64,000 nucleotides of DNA from Strongylocentrotus purpuratus (lineage: Eukaryota; Echinodermata; Echinoidea; Camarodonta; Strongylocentrotidae), in the NCBI RefSeq assembly GCF_000002235.5, contig NW_022145615.1:17905012-17969011 (forward strand), given 5' to 3'. Shown one piece after another: positions 32,770 through 47,600 of the stretch. Numbering within the stretch: position 1 is the stretch's first letter; each line of letters opens with the position of its first letter. The translations under genes were made by a program, and so were the position numbers. The notes beneath the pieces are model-generated. The model had not been told where the DNA came from. It was given only the letters and a program-made list of their open reading frames with translations, and did not search any database.

Positions 32770-33390
32770 GTGAGTCATCTAACTCTGGAACCACACTTTG
32801 CATATTTCCATCTTCCCAACCCATATCTTACCAATTTGAATCTTTTGTCTATACCAAATTCTATTATGGCAAAGCATATTATGTGTGTTACTCGGGTCAT
32901 TCAGACGTCTAATTAGATGAATCTATGTTAATCTATGTAGCCTCAAAATGCCTCGAAAAAGTAATGTCAAAGTGTGAAAACAAAACAAAGGTCTACCTTT
33001 TTGTCATATTAAAGTGTATTGACAAAATATGCATATTTTAGTTTTAGGCTAGCTAGCAACTTCTCCATGTTAAGACTTGATGCAACGTATTTAAAGTTAT
33101 GTTTAAGTTTATATCATAAATAATCATCACCTGATGTTGTGTTATCACATAATTATCATTATATGCCTATTTTCTTGGGTGTGTTTTAAGGCTATTCTAA
33201 ACAGTCATTCATGTTAGAAGGTTGTCTGATTAAGTCTTGCGTTAATATATCGACGATATAATTAGCATTTCCCGATCAATTCTTTATCATCCTTATCTTG
33301 GCCCGGGATTAATTGTTGGGCTATAACTGTTTTGGATTACGTAATCGACCATCCCCCTGGATCATGAGACGCTAGAGACTGGCATGACAC

Positions 33391-33477
<87 letters not shown>

Positions 33478-36400
33478 CTCCTGCTGCTATATTAAACGAC
33501 GATTAAAAGATTCCTCTGATGTGCAAGATTAATGGAGAAATTGGTGTTTCCGTATGGGTGTGCAGGCAGCTGCACTAATGACTCCGAAAGACTGTCTCAC
33601 TAAAATTGTACAATGTAGTGTCAGTCAATAAGAGTATAGTAATTGTTGTACCCACAAGAAGCAAAAAGCGACAACTTTACCAAGCTTTAATGGCCATATA
33701 ATATAATTTGGCATATTCTTCCGTGAGTTGTGCCCCATGTTTAGACATCGTCTGTTTTGCGCTCATTAAATACCAAAATGAAATATTGAATAATGGTCTT
33801 TATACCAAGGGATTTTTCCCTTTCTTTTTTGATGAAACAAAATACTCGACCCATTCGCTTATTTTTGCTAGTTGGAAGCCAAACAAACCGAGTTTTTTTC
33901 CAGGGAATCCCTGACATGCATCCGGTAACACTAAATAAATTCAGTTGATACATTGTTATTAATGTCTATCATAGTCATAATCTTCTATCGCTTAGTAACA
34001 GTAGTGCTTCGTAGTATATTGTAAATCTATATTGCCTATTTTGTCAAAGTTCAGGGAGTGGGTTGTATATTTACCCCATAGCAATTCCATGAGTCATTAT
34101 TATAATCGAAGGGATACCGAAAATGTATTGTCTGCGGTCGATAATTATTGCAAAGAGACGCTGTTAATGATCAATCTTGATTTTTGGTAGATATAACTTC
34201 ATGCTGAACATCAGAATAGTTTGAGGCATTTCGTGCAAACGAGGTAATATTGTGTCTAACTATAGACCAATTAATTTTCAATTAATTTTCAAAATGTATT
34301 TCTTCGTTGCGAACAAAATTGCCTATTTTAGTTTTGTTGATAAGATCACTCATCCAAACTTGTCCAAATACTTCAAGACTATCAAGAGTGTATGCCTAAT
34401 CTATACAGCCCTAGATCTATTTATTTTTCTTCTGAAAAAAAGAAGAAAGTTTACCAGCTTGTCCGTCTAAGGATGTCAAATGCTTTAACGTTAACGTCAA
34501 GACTCAAGAGGGGAATTCCTGTATTTATATTGCATCGATGTGTTTAGCTTGGCTACTTTTTAAAGAGAAATTGAGTACGTAAAGGAAGGATGAGGGGGAG
34601 TACAGAAAATAGGCAAACAACAGACTGTAGAAATATATGTATGTAGAGAGAGGGAGAGAGCTATGATGAGGGATGGGGGGGGGGGGGTTGGGGCGGGCTT
34701 AAGTAGACAAAATGTAATGGTTTAGGAAAAGGAAACAAACTGAAAGGAGGAAAAGAAATGTTTGGATCGTCTCCAAACTCTTGTCTATTGACCCCTGGGA
34801 GAACTAAATGGGCTGTAAGCATGAAGTTCCCGTCTCTTCTAAAATGTATTGTCGATCATCATCCAAAACTTGCTAGTCATCGTGGCCATATTTTGGTCTT
34901 GTCCCATCTGTATCCAATGCTTACAACTGTGCCAAACCCCTTGACGTTGTTCTGTCCTTGGCAATTCAATGTCTGATATATACTCCTGTTCTGCAGTGTC
35001 CAATCTAGTTTGTTGTAAATCACATAATCACATCGAGGGACACAGTAATGTGCAACGAAAGTGATAGTGCCAATTCTATATTGTATATTGGCAGCCATTT
35101 TGAGCCTTTAGTCGTATCTGAATCCACCATGGCAAAGACAGTCTTGCAAAATATAATAATAATCTCGCACACCTGCGCGCGGCGTAGTCAAGGGGAGGGG
35201 GGAGCTGGGACACCTCCCCCCTCCCCCCGACCTGAATAAAGAATGGCACTTTGATACTAACTAACAATGCGTTCACTCTCTAATACATAAATTAAAGATA
35301 CATAGTTTCGATACGTCAAAATGCAATTTATCGCTCAGTTGTTTCGCTCCCACGCAGGATACTCGATATGATGCTCTTCACAACGATTTGTTCTAGTTTC
35401 TGCCCTCCCCCTCCCACACCGCAATACAAATCCTGCCTATGTCGCTGATTTCGCGAAAGATGAAATTTCGACTGACAGATCATAAGAGATAATGTCAACC
35501 CCAAACTTTATTTCAAAAGAAAGAAACATTTGATTAAACTTACGAAACACGATCCCGTCTCTAAATTGGTTGTGTTTTAATATTCTACATGTATGACTTA
35601 AAACCACCTGCGGGATCTAGAAATATGGATATAATTATGCAGTGGTATTTGAACCACTTTTAATTTGTGTTATGGTAGATAGCGATAGTTGCAAACCAGT
35701 CAGACATAAAGTGTTAAATTATAGAAATATAATTATTTCGTTAGTTTTTATCTGCTGGATAAAAGCGCATGCTAAAATCGTGGTGTTGTAATGAAAATAA
35801 GTTATCCTTCCGGCATGATTTGCCAATGGTAGGTGTCAAGTTTGTTTGGTTGGGACCTTTGACCTCTGGGCATAACAATCATCGGGTGATGACAACCATG
35901 ACCTGACCCTGCTGTACTTCAAGTTCAAATTCAGACGTATTGCTCAAATCAGTTTGTACTCCATCCATAAACATTAGAAAGCTATATGCCTTGTGCATCT
36001 GCGATATCATTCAGCATAGAAGTTATTTTTCGTTTTTCAGTTTTATTATTATTAGTTTACTTTACAAATGAAGGCTTTAAATTAACCCACTTGCAATCGA
36101 ACCCCGTGGTTTCAAATGAAATGAGAAACGATTGCCATATGCATGTGGTTAATAATCGAGTGGTCATATGAAATACACTGTGGTGAACGACACAATAATT
36201 ATCTCAACCACAATGACCGTCTGCTTACTGCATTACTTCAACGCATTACTGAATTACCGAAACGCAATCTATCCTTTTAGAAGTAGAACAATGGAAATGT
36301 TTACAAACACAGTGAAGAATATATTTACATAACCATGGACCTACTATAACGGATATAGTATTAATATGTATAGAGATCATGGAAATAATATTCCCCTACT

Positions 36401-39400
36401 ATAACGGATATAGTATTAATATGTATAGAGATCATGGAAATAATATTCCCCATGCAGTTGTAATAAGTTGTATAGAGGTACAGCTATTCCTACAGTATCT
36501 GCCCCGAGCTTCGAATATCCAGCATAATGGATTAACTTTTCAATCAAGTCATAAATGTCTGAAAAATACAAGAATGTGTTAAATCAACATGATAGAGAAT
36601 AAAATCAAACCTAGGTGTTTTAATCACCAACCAAAAGTAATGCCTGAAAGTGCATCCATATAAAACTTCGCAGTTAGAAATAAAGACCCTTTTCATTCTG
36701 TTATATTGAATTAAACAGTTTTTCTTTAAAAAATACAATGAATATTACGTATTTGGGGGAGTTTGGCTTTCATAATAATATCTATCCCAAATATCTAAAC
36801 CCTGAATTAGTGTTTTACCAATTAAAAGGGCCGAGGAGTGACCAACTGACCAATTTTTCAAAATGGTAGTCAGAATAACACTTTGAACATGCTGGATCCA
36901 ACAATATAAAGGTTGATGGTAAATAGTGTGAATCTGGTATTTTGAAAGAGTGGTCACTTTTCGCCCATTATCAAGGATGATAATTTTAGTTTTTACAGTT
37001 TATCGCCTCCGATCTGTTGTGGCTTGTGAGCATCGTAGATCCATGCTTGATAATTATGACAGGGGTGGGTATAGGATGGATCCAGGTTTGTCAAAAAGAG
37101 GGGTGTCGAAAACACAGTTCCTTCGAAGATGATTCCCTGGGATTGTGCATTTTGAGAATACCTACTCCTAGTTGCCACAGACACATGAGTTTAAACTAAC
37201 TTGTTGGTTCGTTTTTATAGGTGAACATGTTGTTTAAAAAATTATGAACATAATAATAGCCCTTTTAATTTTATTTTCAAATGGGAGGGGGAGGGTAGCC
37301 CCTTAAACCTATTGGTTTAGTTACCCCATCTCACCATGCCTGGGTGGAGGTTAATATCAAATCACACCAAGCGTGTGATCGATGACGACATCTTGATGGA
37401 CATCACACTGACAAAACCAACGGGTTTCCTCATCGCCATGCAAGTATGATAATGAACTGGGGAGAGAGGGGCATATCCAATGCCACGTCCAGTTATGCGA
37501 CACTTATTCTTCCGACAATAAAGTTCCGCGGTTATGTCCTCCACTTATTACTTACATAAACCCTGGAACCAACACTACATCTTACTCTAATCCTAATCCT
37601 ATCCCTAAACCTAACCTAAAACTCAACTGCAACTCTAACCTTAACCCTTTACTTCTGACAGTATAAAGCCCGGAGCAATTACCGGGGCACCCCTCTGCCC
37701 CCTTTGAAACAATGAAAATAAAAATCTGTGTCTATAATGATATCATGGCAGAGTACATACAAGCGATATTTGTGTGAAATTATATTATAGTTCAAATTAG
37801 CCAATAAAAGCCAGTTTATGATAATATTCTTAGTTTTATTAAAGGTAATGGTTTATAACAAACGTAATTATGTTTGGTAATTTGAATAGCTTACAGCCTG
37901 ACTGCCATTATTCATAATTCTGTTCCGATTTATAGTATTGTTGCAATTTTGATATTCACAAGAACATTACATGATCAGTATTGAAACTTATCTCTAAAGT
38001 ACACGTGGGTTATCGGGGGATTTTTCGTTCTGTTTGCCATTAACTTTGATCGTGACCTTTCCCTGTGCTTTGTCGAAGTCATATTTACTCAGTTGATCTG
38101 TGCTAAAGTAATTACTGCTAATAGACCCTTAATGGCGGAAATTGAGATTTCCTTGTATTGTGCAGATTTGTCTACAGTAGACCGGAGAGACCTATTTATT
38201 ATTAGACTAACTTGGTACAGGGTAAAGCGGGGAACAGTTAGTAGATTATAAGATTAGTGTCAAAATCAAATTGAAGTTTTATCATGAAGCAGACAAATTT
38301 AAGAAGAATGGAGAAAATGAGACCGTGAGATGTTAATGTGAATGCCCAAAGTTCAAATTCGTTATGGAAGGCTGCAGTAACAACTAAGCTTTTATAATAC
38401 ATGTACATGTATTATATCTGAAACATAGGCGTAGTCATGAACAATGACAGTGTTATTATTATGACGTTCAAAAATTACTATTTACTTTGCTTCCGTTGAG
38501 GTTAAGATTGTACGGTTAGGGTTGGATTAGGTTTATGTTACAATAGAGACTATACAGGGTGCCCCCCCCCCCCTGCCCAAAAAGGGTGAAGAGTAAATTT
38601 CACCAGTAATAATGTATGCAGAATCTTCTTTGAAGAAAAGTAATACCAAATTTGTTAAAATTGGTGGCATGTTTTTTCTCTAGACGCATTTTTTGTAAAA
38701 CTTTGTTGAAGACTGAAATCCATTGGCAGTGCTCCTTGAAGAAAATAATTTCAAAAATGGTATTTTGCCTGAGGCCCTGAGCTTTGGGCAAGCTGTAATA
38801 AACGTCAGATTGAACACAAACATAACATTCCATCAATTTTGTCATGACTTCTTAAACGCAGACATGACATTATATACGGATTTCTTAAAACGCAGTTTCA
38901 TTGATATTGGCCTGGAAAAATAATCATGAACTCCTACTTCGCATCACAAAATGCTCCCTAAAGACAAAAACCCCTCAACCAAATTTGTCTATCTTGGCAT
39001 CATTTTTCATATGAAAAGATTCTATTTCCGCTGGTATCAAGTGAATTCGACCCCACGTTATTGGAAGTATGCCAGTCTGTTGTTATTGGGTCACCCTGAA
39101 TTTCGAAAACAAATACAAATTCATGTTGGTTCATGATGTTACAATGATTGCTAGACTGGTGATCATGATATTATTCTAACATTTAAATAAACGGTTTGCA
39201 TTACTCCCATTTACGTATGAATGTTTATTTAGCATTGATAGGGGCGGAAAGCCAGGATAATCGTCCTTTATTATGTTCGATTCAATTAATTTCACTTTAT
39301 CAGAATCCATCTTTGTGTTTAATAAAAATATTTGTAACATACATTGATCAAAAACATGCAATTCCTTACTTAAATACTTTTGAATGACATAGTTATATAC

Positions 39401-41607
39401 ATGATGACAGAACTAAACTGGGCAAAACAGTTCTGTTAGAAAACCGAAAAAAACATGGTTTTGTCCAGACAGCTTGCCAGAAAATGTTACATAGTTACTC
39501 AAAAAGAAGCAGAAATAGTACCCAGACTCTTCTCTCCAAATGACAGACAGGAAGCAAGGTCTGATTTTAACGATGTCGCAATGACATACAACGAGTGACA
39601 GCATATTAGATTTTGTTATAACCAATGCCAATCTATTTATACTAATTGATTTATTATTTTCCATATATTCATTATCAGAGGTGAAGTTTGCTGGTTCATG
39701 TGACTTCGAGACGGATGATCTATGCGGGTACGTCCAGGGGGATAGAGATGATTTCAACTGGAAGAGGAGAACAGGGCCCACCCCATCGAGGGAGACGGGA
39801 CCAACTTATGACCACACCCTTGGCGAAAATGGCACAGGTATGTATAGTGAATATGGGATTTAAAACCCCACTGCACTACATTTAACTACTTGCGTCCTCT
39901 ATACAGCCAACAATGTCTAAGCGGTACCCGTTGATCCCCATGATGCCTTTTTTCTTATGGTAATTGAGAGCTGATTTGATGAGATAACCACCTGTCAGTG
40001 ACCTTGCCGGGAGGTCTAATCCCTCCACGCCAAACTAGTTCAGAGGGGATTTAAGACACACTTTAGAAAGTATTTGAACATAGGTAGACACGGATTGATG
40101 ATGACTAAAGTTAAAAGTGGTGGCAAATGCAGTATATGTATTTGCGTATTACCAATGTTTAATTTCGTGTCATCGAATTCATGCACGCATACAATGTGTG
40201 CACCATCTCCATTTTGATACGCGGTCACTTTTCTTAACTAATCAATTCCCCATTAAATTCATCTCTAGACCAAACGTTATACTCAATCCTAATACTAATC
40301 GTTCTTTATTTATTATAATATTGTATGTTTTTCTATTCGGGAAGTTAAATCAATCAAACAAACTCTAAACCTAACCTACAACCATTACTGAAGGCATAAC
40401 CCTAGGTTATAATCTTTGACGAAATAAAGCCTGGCACAAAATAATGTCGGATCACGAATTATCAATATATCTATATATTATGAATCAGTACACCAATTGC
40501 GTTCATATTCTGTAGAGGTAACCGTTTTCCTCCCCCTCCTGACATGGCATCTACAGGTCACTACGCCTACATAGAAGGGACGGGTGTCCACGCCTGGAAC
40601 GCAGCCCACCTGATCAGCCCCTCCCTTGCACCCCTTCCCCGGTACTGTGCTACCTTTTTCTTCCACATGTTTGGGGAGGATACCGGGGAGTTGAGCCTTC
40701 GAGTCCTGGATGATTCCCAACCAGAGCAACTCTCTGCAGAGCTTTGGACCATGCTGTGGGAGCAGGGTGATCAATGGTTCAATGCGAGCGTCGATGTGGA
40801 GTGTGCACGGGGATGCAAGGTAGGCAATGGAATCGGTTGAGTTTTTCAATGACCAATGCATTAATTTTATGCTTATGAAAAGAAAAAGAAAATATCAGCA
40901 GTTTTAAAGTTGTATTTTAATCGGCGTTTTGTGGAGTGTAGAACATTTAACATGATAAAAATAAATCAAAAGGTGGAGGTGAGGGGATAGGCAGGAGGTC
41001 TAGCGGTTCTATATAGAAAGGGCTTGGGTTCAAGCACCCCATTTACTTCATTACCCCCCACCCCCTCATTTTTGATTTTACATGAATTTAAGGGAGGCAC
41101 ACCAAGAAAATAATTTTTGTGAAAGACTCCCCATCCACCGCCCCGGCCAACGCCCATCCTCCCAATAATAATAATACTTTCTCTTAGAACCGCATCCGGG
41201 GAGTGGTATATAAGGAGTACGAAAAAGACAGTTATAACTGTGTTTAAAGATAGGTGAATCACTTAAGGTACAGAGAAGCAACCTATGGTTAATGTTTTAC
41301 AAGAAGTCTAACGGTTTAACAGGGATTTATTTATCATGTCCTCATTAAATTGATGTTTATTATTTCAAAGATTTGTAATGTGTAAATCAAAGATGAAGAG
41401 ATTAATACGGTTTCACCCATTTACAGCTATCATTTGAAGCTAAACCTGGCAATGGTTACTGGTCTGATATAGCTATCGATGATATCACAGTCGTCAATGG
41501 CAGCTGCTTTCCAGAAGGTACGAAATGGTTTCTTTTCTTATCTTCACCCCTCTTTTCTTTAACTTCTTCTTCTTCTTTTCTTCTTCTTCTTTTCTTCTTC
41601 TTCTTTA

Positions 41608-41638
<31 letters not shown>

Positions 41639-44600
41639 CTTCTTCTTGTTCTTCTTTTATTTCTTTTCTCCCTTCATTTTCCTTCTTTCTGCTTTCTTCT
41701 TTTTAAAATTATTATTCTTATTCACTCTATTATTTATCTGCTTCTTTTCCTCCTAACCTTCATTTCTTTTTTTTCTTCTCCTTCTTCTTCTACTTACATT
41801 TCTCCCTATTCTCTCTTTTTCACATCTTATCCTTTCTTGTCATTTCTTTTTTCTACTAATATCCTCCTCCTCCTTTCCTCTCTTATCAATATATCTGCAT
41901 ATTCCCATATGTTCTCGTTCTTGTCATCATCGCGATCCACTCTTTTTTTAGGTGGAAGCTTTATTCAACTGATAAATGAGTTTGCTAAGGAAATGTGGCT
42001 CATGCATGCACTTGAATGAGTGATTGATTTAGAGTAACTGAAATGCTGAAACATTAATTACTTGAACCACGTGAGTAGATGTACACCAATATATCATGCT
42101 CAGAGTAGTTTTGACATAAGTAAAAAGTGTCGAAGCAATATATCTTTCTCCACGTCGTCTTCTGAAAGCACTTATATTGTAAACTACCCCTCGTTGGGTA
42201 CATTCCGTCATCAATAATTTACCAAAGTTTTTTTCTTCTTCTGAGTTGAATGTTCTCAAAATCACCTTGAGATTATCATTTCCTTGTCTTTTGATATATG
42301 CGAGGACACACATGTGAACTGAGGTATTATCTTTGTCACATTATATTTCCTTCCGTTTAACGGTGCTTAAGCAAACGATTCTTTCCCATAGAGTATACGA
42401 TGGATAATAAGTTACTTATATATTTTATCAAAACATATCCTTGATTTTTGTTAATGGTATCTTTAATCATAATCTAAGTTATGTCGGGAAAAGATATCAA
42501 TATTTTGGAATATATCGGCCTATAACTAAAAATAATAATAATAATAATAACTAGAATTTAATTCGTCACGAGGACGAATAAGGTGGTCTGCCTTCAAGTT
42601 ATATAGACATGTAAACAATGATGATCATCATGATGATCATGATGATGATGATCTTGATAGTAATTGTGATGACGAATATGATGATGATGATGATCATGAT
42701 GATGTTGATGATTATCATCAACAGACCATGATGACATCAGACTGAAAAAAATGAGAGAACATTGAGATAGTATATAGTCTCAGCTACAACATACTCAAAA
42801 ATCAACAAAAATCAAGCCGAAATAACGGCGATATTGCTCGCAAAAGACAAGAATGTAGAATCCAGATTTGAGAAAAAGTCATCTCCCATAAGGATTACAC
42901 GCAAAAAGTAATGGATCAAGTGATAATAGGGTAATAATAAAGTAAATATGGTTGTTTATTACATTATTTGCGATTGTATGTGTTTTAATATTCAAAGGAG
43001 ATGGTACAGTGAAAGGTCAAAAAGAAAAAAAAGTGAAGAAAAAAAATTGTTGGAGACGCCCGGACTCGAACCAGGGACCTCGAGGTCGGAAGTCAAGTGC
43101 GTTGCCGATATACCAAAACATTTCCTATAGAGATTACACGTAAACGGAAAATGTAATTCTCAAATCCCACTTTGTAAGTGAAATATGAGCATGATCCCGG
43201 CATCTGATCGAAAAATAAAAGGCACACTTGTGATAGCTTATTGTCTCAGCTACAACATACTCAAAGCTCAGGGTAAACAAAGATAAAACGACGGAGATAT
43301 TGCTCGCGAAAGACGAGAATGTAGAAACCAGTTTTGAGAAAAAGTCATGTCCCATAGAGAATACACGCAAAATGTGAAAAATTGACATGCCTCCTTTAAT
43401 CGCAAAAATACGCCATGATGCCTTTGTCAAAATGAAATATCGTGGTGACTGCATTTGTAGAGAATATTCTAAGGTAGAACATATCAAAATTTGAAAGAAA
43501 ATTGATCAATATTTGCAGAGATACAATCAATTTTCCAAAAATCTGCTGACGTCATAATATGAAAATTGAAATTTTGAGTTCGGAGGCCATTATGATGACG
43601 TCATGAGTTAATTGAGGGTCAAATGAAACATGAAATCATATCTCCAACTCATAATCTATTTAAATATGAAAGAAATTGGGGGGTATCTATCCATCCTGAA
43701 GAGTTACAATGAATTTTGTATAGGCATGTTTTTGCACATGTATGTTATGTATTACAAGAGCTCGCACGCACGGTAATTATCTTAAACGGACGCTCATTCC
43801 GTTATTAATGGGCAGAAAAAGTTGAACAAGGTATCAAAATGCTTGAAAAAATGTGCCAAATATGATGACAGAAAAAATTTGGCGATTCTATGTTGGAAGA
43901 TGCAATTATGCGCGAAAACGCGCGCGCATGTCCGTGCGCGCGTTTTTTTGCAAAATGCTTAAAATGGCCTGAAACGTATGCAAAATTAATTTGGAACGAA
44001 TTTGACCATTTTAAAATTTTAATGCGCGCGTACGTGCGCGTCGAGGTGCGCGCGCAAATTTTTTTGACATTTTTCGTTGACCTTTGACCGGAAGTTGATG
44101 TATACTAAATATGGTTTATTTTTGATTACTCGTTATTGAGATATGATAATGACCTGATTTTTACAAAATGGCGCCTGGATGACGTCACGATGACCCCATG
44201 AACTTGAAAAAGGTTTCGGGAACTTCATATCATAGGGCCTGATGACTAGCAGAAATTTGAAGGAAATTGACCAGGTCGAGTTCGAGTAAACGTATACACA
44301 AAAAAAGTGTACGGAATAAATAAAAATAAATAAAGAATAAAGAATAAAGAATAAAGAATAAAGAAAGAAAATTCTAACGAAATCAATAGGTGATCTGTCA
44401 TCGACAGACCACCTAATAATTGTTTAAAGAAAAAGAAACGGTTTGAAGAAATCAATTAATAAGCGAGCGCTTTATCATTTACATTTCCATAAAATTATTC
44501 AGGGAATTCGGGGTTATAATACAACAAATCAATCTGACATTGTTTCATAATAACTTTCAAATTTTACAAAACTTGATATTAAAATGCGCGTTTCATTTTG

Positions 44601-47600
44601 TGCTATTATAGGTGATTGCTATTTAGGTTTCTGTCTTCTATAACATATCATAAAGGAATATATGTAAAGTGGGAAGATGAACTTTTAGGAGGATAAAAAT
44701 GAAAGACAAGAAAATGATAGTAGTTTGTGAGGTGGAAGAGAGAGAGAGAGAGAAGAAAGCGACAAGAATGATCAATAGATAAGTAGGGTCGATGCGAAGG
44801 TAGAAAACCTGTGAAAAATATGCAGTTGCCATTTTGGTTTTGTAATTCCACCAAAATTGTAATATATACTTCGCAATACAGTCCATTTCGTAGTCAGTTT
44901 TGTTATCGAAAATTGACCTAACCGCAGACACGCCGTGAAGACATGACGTAAGAAAATCATTTTCATATTTTGACGTCATCAAATTCTTGAAGGACCCACG
45001 CATGGAGACCAGGGTCCTTTTTAGGGTTGCAACAGGGACTTGTGGGGTGCTGCATCCTCCCCTAAATCGAAAATCGATACAAACAAGAGCAAAAGTTTAC
45101 GTCAAAGTCAAAGTATGAACATTATGACATGGGCATGATTGAAATAAATTAAACATATATAATTTAATCAGTTTTTGGCGATGGCAACCGTCCCATCCCC
45201 TCCGAAAAAGGCTTTGAATGCCACACACGCCTGCGATGCCAGTGGGCGTTAGCTCTCAAACTCACCAAGCAACTCGTAATTAGACCTGGTCCCATGCCGA
45301 GTCTTGACCCCGATACTTCCCGCATGATGTGACCTATACGTCTACCCATCCGCCTCCCTGGTCTGACTTGCTCGCTCCTAAAAGATGCACGCAGACTAAT
45401 TTAATTTCATTTGTTTTGTTTATATATGAAACATGGCATGTGGCCGGTGGCAACGTTGGGGCATTCTAGAGGGGAACTCGCATGCCACTGGTCAGCTTAC
45501 AAAATGGAAAGATCTCTGCTATGCATCATGGTTATATTAATTTATATAAATTTTAAACACTTCCTTCAGAGTAACCCCATCAGATGATTTGTTTTACTAT
45601 GTTTTGATTGTTTTATACGCAACAATTTTATATTTGGTTTTCTCTCTCGCCTCTCTATTCCTTGTTTCTTTCTTTCGCCTATCCTGCACATTTCTGTTTT
45701 TCTTAATGTATATATAATGATTTGTTTTTGTTTTGTTTGCTTGTTTATCATTGTAATCATATCTCAAATGTATTTTATCAACAATTTGTATTTTTATCTT
45801 GTGGATGGACCCCTTTGAAGACCAGCTTTTAGCTGAAAAGGGTGATCCTTCCCATATGTGGAAAATAAATAAATAAAATAAAAAAATAAAATTAATAGAA
45901 GAAAGTAATAACTCTCTCCCGGTTAGTGAGTACGTATATTAGGGCCCGCCCCACACCCCCCCCCCCCAAAAAAAAGAGGATCGGAGAAGAGAGAAATGGG
46001 GAAAAGTCTTAATTTGACCAGCGGGATTACATCAGTTCGATTATTCAGCGTACTAGATTATACTACGTATAAGGAGCGATTTTGACAGTTGAGGGGGGGG
46101 GGGCTGCAGCCACTAGCTCACTTTTAGTAGATATACAAGACAACATCATTGCGATAACATTATTTAATTTGCTTGTTTCCATGTTCAGCCCCCTATTTGT
46201 GGAGTTTTGCATGGACTTTGATCAGTTTACTTATAAGTCATCGATCTATATCTACTTGGTAACGCATGGGACAGGATAGCTTGGTCTTGCTTATTTTTGT
46301 GTATTTCCCTTTCTCTCCTTTATCTTACCATGGAGATCGAGGGGAACATGGTATCAAATCTATCACTCTTTCAGCTGTCCTATGGTTTAGTCAAAATGAC
46401 CCATTATTAAAGATTGATCAAACATGACGTGCTCGATGCATGTACACTCTTGACAAATCGGATCTCCCGTGTGGGAATCTTTCGCTTTCTGTGTGTCATC
46501 ATGATCGTCCATCAATATTTATACAGGATGCTTCATGGGTTTCTTTCTCTTTCGATGAGAAAGTTAAACTAGTTTGTAATTACCTCATAATCACCTAACC
46601 AGGGTTGTTACTAAAGGGGAGTAGACCGTGTGCGCCCCCCCCCAAAAGTGTGTGTGTGTGTGTGTGGGGGGGATGGGGGGGGGGGGTAACATCCTCTTTT
46701 TATTTAGAAATGTCCTGTTGCGAAATTCGATATTTTACAGACTGTCGATACATTTTTTGCTTCAATAATTGTCTTGAAAAAGTTTGATCATTAATTTTGT
46801 TGGCGATATTCAAAATCCGAAAAACCTTTGTCACACCAAATATGAATTGTATATTTGTATGAGTACCCCTTTTATTGTTCTTAATTGTTGTAAAGGTACT
46901 GCTCCCTCGTTGTTTCAACACCCCCCCCCCCCCCCTTCGAAGTGGTCGGCGATCATCCACGCTTGAAAAAAAAAAACGAAATTGAAGAGGTGCCAATGAT
47001 AACTCACCATTTTATGGCTGTAAAATGTAAAGGTAGTCGGTTAGATCACTTGTATCCTTTTCATGTATTTGTTTTTGCTTTTGTTATTTAAACAGGAGAT
47101 CATTCGACCCTCAGACCTAGCACGACGTTCATCGGTACATCTACCGAAGAAACTTCCACTTTGCACCCCTCCACGGTGGCAGGCACGCACCCCTCCCCGC
47201 ATTCAACACTCGATTATCAGATCATTGAATACAAGTACGACGAGCGATTCATCACCATCATCTTGGCCGTTGGGTTGACATTCTGGACTGCTGTATTCAT
47301 CATCATCTTCATCATCTTCTGTTACTGTGACAAAAGACGAAATGGCGGCAGATCACATGGATTGCATTATGACGTCACAATGGACCCACAGCATCCTGAG
47401 AAGCAGAGTGCTAGCATGACGACGTATGTGGAGATCGATGAACAGGAACGGGAGCACGTCGAGATGGTGGACGGTGTGGACGATGATATCGTGAAGTTAA
47501 AAGCAGGGAGATCGGAGACAGGTTGTTCGGATGAGAGTTCGTTGGATTCTGAGAGGTACAGTGTTCCCATCATCACCACGCCCAAACCGCCGCGAGGTCC

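Larger units (their letters stand above)
32770..39678. other. Intron 1 of the MAM gene
   Basis: 6909 bp. It holds a long (GA)n tract (33395-33473), a poly-G run (34676-34687), a perfect 55-bp duplication at 36341-36450, a stretch of CCTAA-like dispersed repeat (37570-37650) and several short G/C homopolymers. No additional phase-1 exon was recognised. Confidence 0.65.
41518..47095. other. Intron 4 of the MAM gene
   Basis: 5578 bp with a (TTC)n tract (41563-41656), a (GAT)n tract (42618-42720), a composite repeat at 42556-44424, a retroelement-like 3' tail at 45560-45890 and G/C homopolymers near 45957, 46091 and 46677. No coding exon was recognised. Confidence 0.65.

Noticed and set aside
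37570..37650. Telomere-like CCTAA repeats
   Set aside because: The units are degenerate (CCTAATCC, CCTAAACC, CTAACCTT) and a similar block lies near 40357, so it is a dispersed repeat and not an interstitial telomere.
43051..43125. Functional tRNA gene on the minus strand
   Set aside because: The A- and B-boxes and T-arm fit, but the acceptor stem and anticodon stem do not pair properly, and it sits inside a repeat.
44638..45003. 121-residue minus-strand open frame
   Set aside because: Hydrophobic low-complexity sequence partly from a GA run; no splice context or conserved motif.
46784..46966. Short plus-strand open frame near G/C homopolymers before exon 5
   Set aside because: No splice sites in phase and ends in homopolymer-derived prolines.
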